DNA of 5,246 nt, from the NCBI GenBank assembly GCA_947450745.1, contig CANFYD010000314.1:1-5246 (forward strand), read 5' to 3'. The translations under genes and the position numbers were made by a program. The notes under the pieces were generated by a model. That model was not told the origin of the DNA and did no database searches. It saw only the letters and a list, made by a program, of their open reading frames with translations. This DNA is from Burkholderiales bacterium (GTDB lineage: Bacteria; Pseudomonadota; Gammaproteobacteria; Burkholderiales; Burkholderiaceae_C). How positions within the stretch are numbered: position 1 is the stretch's first letter; every line of letters starts with the position of its first letter. Of the stretch, positions 1 through 5,246 are shown piece by piece.

Positions 1-1334
1 CCCAGCAGCGGCTGCAGCTCGAGCGGGTCGATCTGCAGTGCCCGCAGCGACGACAACAAGTACTGATACGGCGTCTTGAACTTGGCCCCAACCGACTCGC
101 TCGACCAGAACTCTTCGGACTCGATCAAGGTTTGCATCAGCACCCGCAGATCGCCGCGCGAGGCCAGAAAAGAGGCTGCCAGCCGCTGCACCAAGCCGGC
201 CGGTGGCTGATCCGCGACAAAAGCCTGCGCCAGTTTGAAGGCCAGATGCTGGGCGGTGGCCGGGTGCGCTGCCAACACGTCCAGCGCCATCTCGCCCTCG
301 GCTTGCCCTGCCGCTGCCACGCTGCGCCCCAGCCATTGCTTGCTGCCGGTGTCGTGGCGGCGCGGCATGAAACTGAACAGCGGCTGCCGGCTTTGGCGCT
401 GCACGGCCCGCTCATCCAGCGTCCAGCCGGTCAGCATGCGTGCCAACTCGGTCACATCAAGCTGGTTGTAGCCGCCGCCCACGCCCAGCGTGTGCAGCTC
501 CATCAGCTCGCGGGCGTAGTTTTCGTTCAGCCCGCTGAGGCGTGGTGGCGCTGCGCCATTGGCGTTGCCTACCGGGCGCAAACCGGCAGCCACGCTCTGC
601 GCGTTATCCAGATAGATCAGCATGGCCGGATGCCGAGCCGTGGCACCCAGCATGGCGCGAAAACTGCCCCACACGTGGGGGCGGATGGCCTCACGCTCGT
701 AATTGCCGACCAGCACGCTGAGTGGGCCCTTGCCGGAGAACACATTGAAGTGGTTGAACCAAAAGTCCACCAGCCGCTCCTCCAACTGAGCCGGGCTTTG
801 CAGCGCCCGCAGCAGGCGCTGGCTGCCCGCTTGCAGCAGCACCGGCCGCACCCAGTCGCGGCGGTTGTTGGGCGCCGACGCTTCGACGCTGGCTGAAATT
901 GGATTGGTTGCAGCACTGGAATCCGCTCCCGCCGCCGACTTGGCCAAGCGATCAACCCGATCAACGCGAGCCGCCTCGCGATACCGCCCCAGCAATTCGC
1001 CTTGGCTGAGTTTCAAGGTGTCAAAGCCGTCCAACCGCGCTTGCAAAGCGGACGGCAAGCTCAAACGCTCTGGGTTAGTCTGTTCGAGCAGAAATTGCTG
1101 CAACCAACGCTGCGGGCCCAACTGCTCGATCGCCGCTGCATCGGCCGGGCTCGGCCCAAAGCCCAGCCGGTTCAAGGCATGCAGAGCGCGCTCGTGAGCC
1201 GTCAGTTGCACAGGCTCGAGGCCCGCCGAGGCCGAGCGCAAAACCTGCGCTCGAACATCTGCGGCACCCGCCAGCAGTGGACTCAGCAGCAGGGATTGAG
1301 CTCCAAGCAATAGCCATTCACGTCGTTGAATCAT
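1..1334 (-). CDS. DUF1800 domain-containing exported protein (C-terminus cut by window edge)
   Basis: The minus strand is open from an ATG at 1334 to the left edge: 444 codons plus two bases, no stop. The N-terminus begins MIQRREWLLLGAQSLLLSPL, with twin arginines at residues 4-5, a hydrophobic core, and a probable cleavage site near AGA at about residues 23-25, so export (possibly by the Tat route) is inferred. The family call rests on two DUF1800 signatures: FWFNHFN at residues 191-197, and NENYARELMELHTLGVGGGY at 270-289, followed by DVTELARMLTGW at 293-304. The biochemical role of DUF1800 proteins is not established. In many bacteria the gene precedes a DUF1501 gene in an operon, so one is expected just beyond position 1. 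AAGGA at 1346-1350 (complement), 11 bases before the ATG, is a slightly distant ribosome site. Residues about 130-160 (rich in A, S and N) look like a variable linker. The family call is firm; export route and function are not. Confidence 0.9.
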   Translation of the reverse strand, partial: MIQRREWLLLGAQSLLLSPLLAGAADVRAQVLRSASAGLEPVQLTAHERALHALNRLGFGPSPADAAAIEQLGPQRWLQQFLLEQTNPERLSLPSALQARLDGFDTLKLSQGELLGRYREAARVDRVDRLAKSAAGADSSAATNPISASVEASAPNNRRDWVRPVLLQAGSQRLLRALQSPAQLEERLVDFWFNHFNVFSGKGPLSVLVGNYEREAIRPHVWGSFRAMLGATARHPAMLIYLDNAQSVAAGLRPVGNANGAAPPRLSGLNENYARELMELHTLGVGGGYNQLDVTELARMLTGWTLDERAVQRQSRQPLFSFMPRRHDTGSKQWLGRSVAAAGQAEGEMALDVLAAHPATAQHLAFKLAQAFVADQPPAGLVQRLAASFLASRGDLRVLMQTLIESEEFWSSESVGAKFKTPYQYLLSSLRALQIDPLELQPLL

Positions 1335-1510
1335 GTGCAACTTCGTCCTTGTTGAAATTGACCATTGAGGACAGGCCCGCCGCCAAGGTCTGATAGATCA
1401 TCATCACCGCCGGCCATGTTGCGGGTATTGCTCGCCTGCAAAGCTGCTGCACCGACTGGCCGGATACTCGGCCTCAATCGCAACCGACTCTAGCGCCACC
1501 CCACCACTTC
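1335..1510. promoter_or_regulatory. Divergent intergenic region between DUF1800 and DUF3422 genes
   Basis: These 176 bases separate two head-to-head genes, so promoters for both must lie here or overlap the gene starts. I see no strong sigma-70 pair on either strand. The best minus-strand -10 candidate is TATCAG (complement of 1390-1395), but it lacks a recognisable -35. The only other pattern is GGCC repeated around 1457-1472 and CCGACT occurring twice. No RNA gene or small open frame stands out. The promoter function is inferred from gene orientation alone. Confidence 0.35.
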
Positions 1511-2884
1511 ATGACTGCCCACACTCCACCCACCACCACGGCCGCCGACGCAGCAGCAGCAGCGCCCGCCGGCACCCCGCACCGCGCCTTGCCGCCGGAC
1601 GACGCGCTGCGCGAAGAATTGCACAACGAGGTGCATGCGCGGCCCTCCGCGCGGATCAGGCTACCGGCGCTGGTGGTGTCCCTGGCGGTGCTCAATCAAG
1701 GCGTGACACGGGCGGACGAGTGCGCGCACCTGCGCCGTCTGCCCGGCCAAGACCACTTGACGCCGGCTGATCTGGACGGCAACTTCTTGCGGCTGCGCGG
1801 TGCCAACCACACGATCAAATGGGAGCGCCACGGCGAGTTCACCCGCTACGCCATCGTGCAACCGCTGCCCGACAGCGCCTTGCTCGGTGCCACCGAGCCC
1901 GAGCTGCTCTGGGCCTTGGCGGTGGATGCTGAATGGCTGCGCCAAATACCAGGCCGCACGGTGGTGGCCGTCAAGCTGGTGATGCTGGAGCACGACATCA
2001 GCGACCCGCATGCGGTGCTGGCTCTGAGCCAGCGCTGGTTGGGTGGCCGCACGGTGGTGGCCTCCTTGCTGGGCCATGGGCATTCCATTGCGGTGACCAA
2101 TTTCCGCCTGCGGCCCAGTGGCTTCGAGCGCATGTTGGTGATTGCCCCAGCGCACACCAGCGAGACCCGCGCCGGTCGCATCTCGCAGCGCTTGCTGGAG
2201 ATGGAAACCTACCGCTTGATGGCCTTGCGCGGCTTGCCGGTGGCCAAGGCGCTGGCACCGGTGCTGGCCGCCGCCGAAGCCGGCTTGGCCGACATCACCG
2301 GCAAGCTCGAAGCCCGGCTGGCATCCGAGGGCACCCTGCTCGACACCCTGATCCACGTGGCCGCCGGTGTGGAGCGCGCCACCGCCGAGCACGCCTACCG
2401 CTTTGCCGCCACGCAGGCCTATGCCACGCTGGTCCATCAGCGCATCAACGAGCTGCGCGAAAAACCGATTTCTGGCACGCAGACCTTGGGCGAGTTCATG
2501 CAGCGGCGGCTGACGCCGGCCATCGCCACGGTGGCGGCCACCGCGCAACGCCTGGCCTCGCTGTCGCAGCGCATCGAGCGGGTCAGCGCCCTGCTGCGCA
2601 CGCGGGTGGACATTGCCACCGAAATGCAGAACCAGCAATTGCTGGCCAAATTGACCAAAGGGCAGGACTTGCAACTGAGCTTGCAGACCACCGTCGAGGG
2701 CTTGTCGATTGCCGCCATTTCCTACTACGTCGTCAGCCTGTTGCTGTATCTGGCCAAAGCCTTGAAATCTGCCGGCCTGCCGATCAACCCGGAACTGGCC
2801 ACCGGGGCGCTGATCCCCATCGTCTTGCTGCTGGTCTGGAAGGCGACGCAGCGGGTGCATGCGAAGCTGAATCGGCCACATTGA
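1511..2884 (+). CDS. DUF3422 family membrane-anchored protein
   Basis: A complete 457-residue protein. DUF3422 hallmarks are LHNEVHARP at residues 37-45, AGRISQRLLEMETYRLMAL at 221-239, and TVEGLSIAAISYYVV near 394-408. Two hydrophobic segments near the C-terminus (about 397-418 and 429-443), separated by a short polar loop, are predicted to anchor a large cytoplasmic domain in the inner membrane. A long helical stretch (about 340-395) with heptad-like hydrophobics leads into them. Residues 2-25 are low complexity (A, T, P) and probably disordered; four GCA repeats lie at 1550-1561. The function of this family is unknown to me. The ATG at 1511 is the only ATG or GTG start upstream of the conserved LHNEVHARP block; the frame is open back to 1397 without another. 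No purine-rich ribosome site precedes it. The gene is divergent from DUF1800 and lies 109 bases upstream of acnA on the same strand. The family call is strong, the role open. Confidence 0.9.
   Translation: MTAHTPPTTTAADAAAAAPAGTPHRALPPDDALREELHNEVHARPSARIRLPALVVSLAVLNQGVTRADECAHLRRLPGQDHLTPADLDGNFLRLRGANHTIKWERHGEFTRYAIVQPLPDSALLGATEPELLWALAVDAEWLRQIPGRTVVAVKLVMLEHDISDPHAVLALSQRWLGGRTVVASLLGHGHSIAVTNFRLRPSGFERMLVIAPAHTSETRAGRISQRLLEMETYRLMALRGLPVAKALAPVLAAAEAGLADITGKLEARLASEGTLLDTLIHVAAGVERATAEHAYRFAATQAYATLVHQRINELREKPISGTQTLGEFMQRRLTPAIATVAATAQRLASLSQRIERVSALLRTRVDIATEMQNQQLLAKLTKGQDLQLSLQTTVEGLSIAAISYYVVSLLLYLAKALKSAGLPINPELATGALIPIVLLLVWKATQRVHAKLNRPH
1952..2062 (+). repeat. 18-bp direct repeat pair inside the DUF3422 gene
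   Basis: The same 18 bases, GGCCGCACGGTGGTGGCC, occur at 1952-1969 and 2045-2062. The copies are 93 bases (31 codons) apart and in the same reading frame, so each encodes GRTVVA (residues 148-153 and 179-184). This is directly visible. It may be chance in a GC-rich gene, a small internal duplication, or gene-conversion homogenisation. No function is claimed. Confidence 0.7.
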
Positions 2885-2891
2885 ACCGTCC

Positions 2892-2931
2892 CAGCCGCCT
2901 TGATTCAGAGGTCTTTTCTGAATAACGGCTG
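2892..2931 (+). other. Interrupted inverted repeat / hairpin between DUF3422 and acnA
   Basis: A nested inverted repeat begins eight bases after the DUF3422 stop. The outer arms are CAGCCG (2892-2897) and CGGCTG (2926-2931). The inner arms are ATTCAGA (2903-2909) and TCTGAAT (2917-2923), around a 7-base loop. TT at 2900-2901 can also pair with AA at 2924-2925, giving about 15 base pairs with two small bulges. There is no T-run after it on either strand, so it is not a canonical intrinsic terminator. It could be a Rho-independent-like pause, an mRNA 3'-end stabiliser for DUF3422, or an operator or leader element for acnA. The structure is seen; the role is inferred. Confidence 0.55.
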
Positions 2932-2949
2932 AAGGTCTGCGCCGCACGC

Positions 2950-2976
2950 CACAATCAAACTGATAAATTTAAACAA
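2950..2976 (+). promoter_or_regulatory. AT-rich patch, possible acnA promoter -10 region
   Basis: The stretch around TGATAAATTTAAA (2961-2973) is strikingly AT-rich in an otherwise GC-rich window and lies 20-30 bases upstream of the acnA start. TAAATT at 2964-2969 matches four of six positions of a sigma-70 -10 box. No convincing -35 hexamer sits at the expected distance, so either an activator is needed or this is simply an easily melted, unstructured leader that helps translation start. Confidence 0.25.
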
Positions 2977-2980
2977 CACC

Positions 2981-2985
2981 GAGGA
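2981..2985 (+). promoter_or_regulatory. Ribosome binding site of acnA
   Basis: GAGGA lies 8 bases before the ATG at 2994, a near-ideal Shine-Dalgarno spacing. A second in-frame ATG at 2985-2987 overlaps this site and would add Met-Leu-Thr, but has no comparable purine tract at proper spacing. The ribosome site therefore favours 2994. Confidence 0.6.
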
Positions 2986-2993
2986 TGCTCACC

Positions 2994-5246
2994 ATGGCGA
3001 AGCCCAAGCAAACCGAGCCGAAAACTCAAGCAACATTGCCGCAGATCGAGGATTTTTCGAGCTGCCTGAAAACGTTTGAAACTTCGGCGGGCCGTAGCGG
3101 GCGTTTCCATTCGCTGCCGGAACTGACGCGCAGCTTCCCCAACATCAAGCGGCTGCCAATGTCGCTGCGCATCGTGCTGGAGTCGGTGCTGCGCAATTGC
3201 GATGGCCAAAAAGTGCTGCCCGAGCATGTGGCCGCGCTGGCCAATTGGCAGCCGGTGGCTCCGCGCAACCAAGAGATCCCCTTCGTGGTGGCGCGCGTCG
3301 TGCTGCAGGACTTCACCGGCGTGCCGCTGCTGGCCGACTTGGCGGCGATGCGCAATGTAGCGCTGGCGGCCGGCAAAGACCCGAAGTCGATCGAGCCGCT
3401 GGTGCCGGTCGATCTGGTTGTGGATCACTCGGTGATGATCGATTATTTCGGCAGCAAAAAAGCACTCGACCTGAACATGAAACTGGAGTTCTCGCGCAAC
3501 CGCGAGCGCTACGAATTCATGAAATGGGGCATGCAGGCATTCGACACCTTCCGCGTCGTGCCGCCGGGCTTTGGCATCGTCCACCAAGTGAATCTGGAGT
3601 TTCTGGCGCGCGGCGTGCACAAGGCCGTAGCCACGGGGGGAAAAGGCGAAAAAGGAGCGAAGGGAGCGAAAGCTCCGAAGGTTTATTACCCCGACAGTCT
3701 GGTCGGCACCGACAGCCACACCACCATGATCAACGGCATCGGCGTGGTCGGCTGGGGTGTCGGCGGCATCGAAGCCGAGGCGGCGATGTTGGGGCAACCG
3801 GTTTATTTGCTGACGCCCGATGTGGTCGGCTTCGAGCTGACCGGCAAGTTGCGCGAGGGCGTGACGGCCACCGACCTGGTGTTGACCGTGACCGAAATCC
3901 TGCGACGCGAAAAAGTCGTCGGCAAGTTCGTCGAGTTCTTCGGCGCGGGGACTGCCAGCTTGTCGGTGCCGGACCGTGCCACGTTGGCCAATATGGCACC
4001 GGAGTACGGCGCGACGATGGGTTACTTCCCGGTCGACGACAAGACGCTGGACTACTTCCGTGGCACCGGCCGCAGCAAGCCGGAGATCGCCGCCTTCGAG
4101 GCCTACTTCAAGGCGCAAGACATGTTCGGCGTGCCGCTGTCCGGCGACATCGACTATTCACAAGTGGTGACGCTGGACTTGGGCCATGTCGTGCCCTCGC
4201 TGGCCGGGCCAAAGCGGCCGCAAGACAGGATAGAAATTACCCACCTGTCACGCCGCTTTGGCGAACTGTTCAGCGAGCCGCCGGCCGCCAACGGCTTCAA
4301 CCAACCGCAGGACAAACTGCTGCAGCGCTACCCGACCGCCAGCGGCTTGGAGATCGGCAACGGCGACGTGTTGATTGCAGCCATCACCTCCTGCACCAAC
4401 ACCTCCAACCCCAGCGTGATGCTGGCGGCCGGCCTGCTGGCCAAAAAAGCAGTTGAGGCTGGGCTGAAGGTGGCACCGCACATCAAGACCTCGCTGGCCC
4501 CAGGCTCGCGCGTCGTGACCGAATACCTGGAGCGCGCCGGCCTGCTGCCCTACCTGGAAAAGCTCGGCTTCAACGTGGCGGCTTACGGCTGCACCACTTG
4601 CATCGGGAATTCTGGCGACTTGACCGCCGAAATCAACCAAGCGATCAACGACAACGACCTGGTCTGCGCGGCCGTCCTGTCGGGCAACCGCAACTTCGAA
4701 GCGCGCATTCACCCGAACCTGAAGGCCAACTTCTTGGGCTCGCCGCCACTGGTCGTGGCCTACGCACTGGCTGGCAATGTGATGGTGGACCTGATGACGC
4801 AGCCGATTGGCCAAAGCACGCTGAAAGGACCGAACGGCAAGAAAGGCCGGGACATCTTCTTGGGCGACATCTGGCCCAGCAGCGATGAAATCCACGCGCT
4901 GATGAAGCATGCGATGGACCCGAAAGCGTTCCGTGCCAACTACGCCCTGGTGGCCAGCAAGCCCGGCAAACTCTGGCAGAACATCGAAGGTGTCGAGGGT
5001 CAGGTCTACAACTGGCCGGCCAGCAGCTATATCGCCGAGCCGCCGTTTTTTGAAGACTTCAAGCTCGAACCGACTTTCAGCCAGGCAGGCGTCAGCGGTG
5101 CCCGCATCATGGCGATGTTCGGCGACTCGATCACCACCGACCACATCTCCCCCGCCGGCTCGATCCAGGAAAGCTCGCCGGCCGGCCAGTACCTGCGCGC
5201 ACAAGGCGTGTTGAAGCCCGACTTCAACAGCTATGGCTCACGCCGA
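2994..5246 (+). CDS. acnA: Aconitate hydratase, AcnA/IRP1 type (C-terminus cut by window edge)
   Basis: This TCA-cycle enzyme interconverts citrate and isocitrate through cis-aconitate in the cytoplasm, using a [4Fe-4S] cluster. 751 codons are visible; the family is usually about 890-970 residues, so the C-terminal swivel domain is partly missing. Cluster ligands are C467 (AAITSCTNTSNPS), C533 and C536 (YGCTTCIGN); their 66- and 3-residue spacing equals that of human IRP1 (C437, C503, C506). R566 and R571 in SGNRNFEARIHP match IRP1 R536 and R541. Other motifs are GTDSHTTMINGIGVVGWGVG (238-257), and GDSITTDHISPAG (710-722) opening the swivel domain. GTDSHTTM and WGVGG favour AcnA over AcnB or the 2-methylisocitrate dehydratase AcnD. 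The N-terminus has a K/T/Q-rich extension of roughly 12-20 residues before LKTFETSAG. Residues 215-229 form an unusual lysine-rich insertion. The start at 2994 is chosen from its GAGGA site. Confidence 0.97.
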   Translation, partial: MAKPKQTEPKTQATLPQIEDFSSCLKTFETSAGRSGRFHSLPELTRSFPNIKRLPMSLRIVLESVLRNCDGQKVLPEHVAALANWQPVAPRNQEIPFVVARVVLQDFTGVPLLADLAAMRNVALAAGKDPKSIEPLVPVDLVVDHSVMIDYFGSKKALDLNMKLEFSRNRERYEFMKWGMQAFDTFRVVPPGFGIVHQVNLEFLARGVHKAVATGGKGEKGAKGAKAPKVYYPDSLVGTDSHTTMINGIGVVGWGVGGIEAEAAMLGQPVYLLTPDVVGFELTGKLREGVTATDLVLTVTEILRREKVVGKFVEFFGAGTASLSVPDRATLANMAPEYGATMGYFPVDDKTLDYFRGTGRSKPEIAAFEAYFKAQDMFGVPLSGDIDYSQVVTLDLGHVVPSLAGPKRPQDRIEITHLSRRFGELFSEPPAANGFNQPQDKLLQRYPTASGLEIGNGDVLIAAITSCTNTSNPSVMLAAGLLAKKAVEAGLKVAPHIKTSLAPGSRVVTEYLERAGLLPYLEKLGFNVAAYGCTTCIGNSGDLTAEINQAINDNDLVCAAVLSGNRNFEARIHPNLKANFLGSPPLVVAYALAGNVMVDLMTQPIGQSTLKGPNGKKGRDIFLGDIWPSSDEIHALMKHAMDPKAFRANYALVASKPGKLWQNIEGVEGQVYNWPASSYIAEPPFFEDFKLEPTFSQAGVSGARIMAMFGDSITTDHISPAGSIQESSPAGQYLRAQGVLKPDFNSYGSRR
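3636..3680 (+). repeat. 9-bp-period tandem repeat inserted in frame in acnA
   Basis: Five 9-base units run in register with the codons and encode GGK, GEK, GAK, GAK and APK (residues 215-229). The clearest pair is GGAGCGAAG (3654-3662) and GGAGCGAAA (3663-3671). The outer units are degenerate, beginning with six Gs and three to five As. The last unit, GCTCCGAAG, has CTC where the others have GAG. The segment lies between the conserved FLARGV and YYPDSLVGTDSHTTM. From memory, E. coli AcnA has about 11 residues between the corresponding landmarks against 23 here, so roughly 12 residues are extra. A surface loop is inferred. Confidence 0.8.
3663..3676 (+). other. Small hairpin with GAAA tetraloop inside acnA
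   Basis: GGAGC (3663-3667), GAAA (3668-3671) and GCTCC (3672-3676) form a perfect 5-bp stem capped by a GNRA-type tetraloop in the mRNA. It is made by the last repeat unit carrying the complement of the preceding unit's GAG. No T-run follows, so it is not a terminator. The fold is visible; any role in RNA stability or in repeat formation is inference. Confidence 0.5.

Noticed and set aside
132..896. Plus-strand open frame of 254 codons
   Set aside because: It lies wholly antisense to the DUF1800 gene, whose frame carries clear family motifs. Its product is rich in Q, H, R and A, with no recognisable domain, as expected from GC-rich antisense reading.
1550..1563. GCA trinucleotide run near the DUF3422 start as a phase-variation tract
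   Set aside because: Only four units, and trinucleotide changes would keep the frame; it simply encodes part of an alanine-rich N-terminus.
1933..2925. Plus-strand open frame of 330 codons in another frame over DUF3422
   Set aside because: An out-of-frame shadow with A/G/R/H-rich composition and no family signature; the overlapping DUF3422 frame is the conserved one.
2892..2931. Calling the intergenic hairpin an intrinsic terminator
   Set aside because: No run of T follows either arm on either strand, and the stem is interrupted, so a terminator call is not supported; it is listed as a hairpin only.
1661..2947. Minus-strand open frame of 428 codons opposite DUF3422
   Set aside because: Long, but its product is a G/Q/H/R-rich string without domain motifs, and the plus-strand DUF3422 protein explains the region. 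Long antisense frames are common in GC-rich genes.
3635..3653. Possible frameshift at the G6-A4 and A5 runs in acnA
   Set aside because: The aconitase frame is intact on both sides of the runs and all downstream motifs are in frame, so there is no sign of a broken gene or an assembly indel.
2955..4118. Minus-strand open frame of 387 codons opposite acnA
   Set aside because: Antisense to highly conserved aconitase sequence; its H/R/Q-rich product, including an RSFRSLRSF stretch, is just the repeat read backwards.
3197..4456. Plus-strand open frame of 419 codons overlapping acnA
   Set aside because: An out-of-frame shadow of acnA. Its R/G-rich composition is typical of the wrong frame, and aconitase motifs continue unbroken through the region.
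4248..5204. Minus-strand open frame of 318 codons opposite the 3' part of acnA
   Set aside because: Antisense to the cysteine-ligand and swivel-domain coding sequence; no recognisable domain or ribosome site.

Overview
The window carries three protein genes from a GC-rich chromosome. Protein similarity recalled from memory (no search was run) points to a betaproteobacterium of the Burkholderiales type. The aconitase, with its MKWGMQAFDTF and GFGIVHQVNLEFLARGV stretches, and the DUF3422 protein both look like the versions found in Comamonadaceae and Rubrivivax-type bacteria. Nothing suggests a phage, a transposon, a CRISPR array or an RNA gene.

Layout. Positions 1-1334 (minus strand) hold the first 444 codons of a DUF1800 protein with a probable export signal; its C-terminus lies beyond the left edge. 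A 176-base gap (1335-1510) separates it from a divergently transcribed gene. Positions 1511-2884 (plus strand) encode a complete 457-residue DUF3422 protein with two C-terminal membrane segments. A 109-base gap (2885-2993) contains a 40-base interrupted hairpin and an AT-rich patch. From 2994 to the right edge (plus strand) runs acnA, aconitate hydratase of the AcnA/IRP1 type, 751 codons of which are visible with all three iron-sulphur cysteines.

The genes do not form an obvious pathway. AcnA is a core TCA-cycle enzyme, DUF3422 is an uncharacterised membrane-anchored family, and DUF1800 is an exported family usually paired with DUF1501. acnA probably has its own promoter in the gap, although read-through from the DUF3422 gene is possible.

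The most unusual feature is inside acnA. A 45-base, 9-base-period repeat (3636-3680) encodes five tripeptides ending in lysine (GGK GEK GAK GAK APK), inserted in a loop just before the conserved GTDSHTTM motif. Its last part forms a 5-bp hairpin with a GAAA loop. It looks like an in-frame mini-repeat tolerated by an essential enzyme. I did not find a convincing new multi-gene system here.
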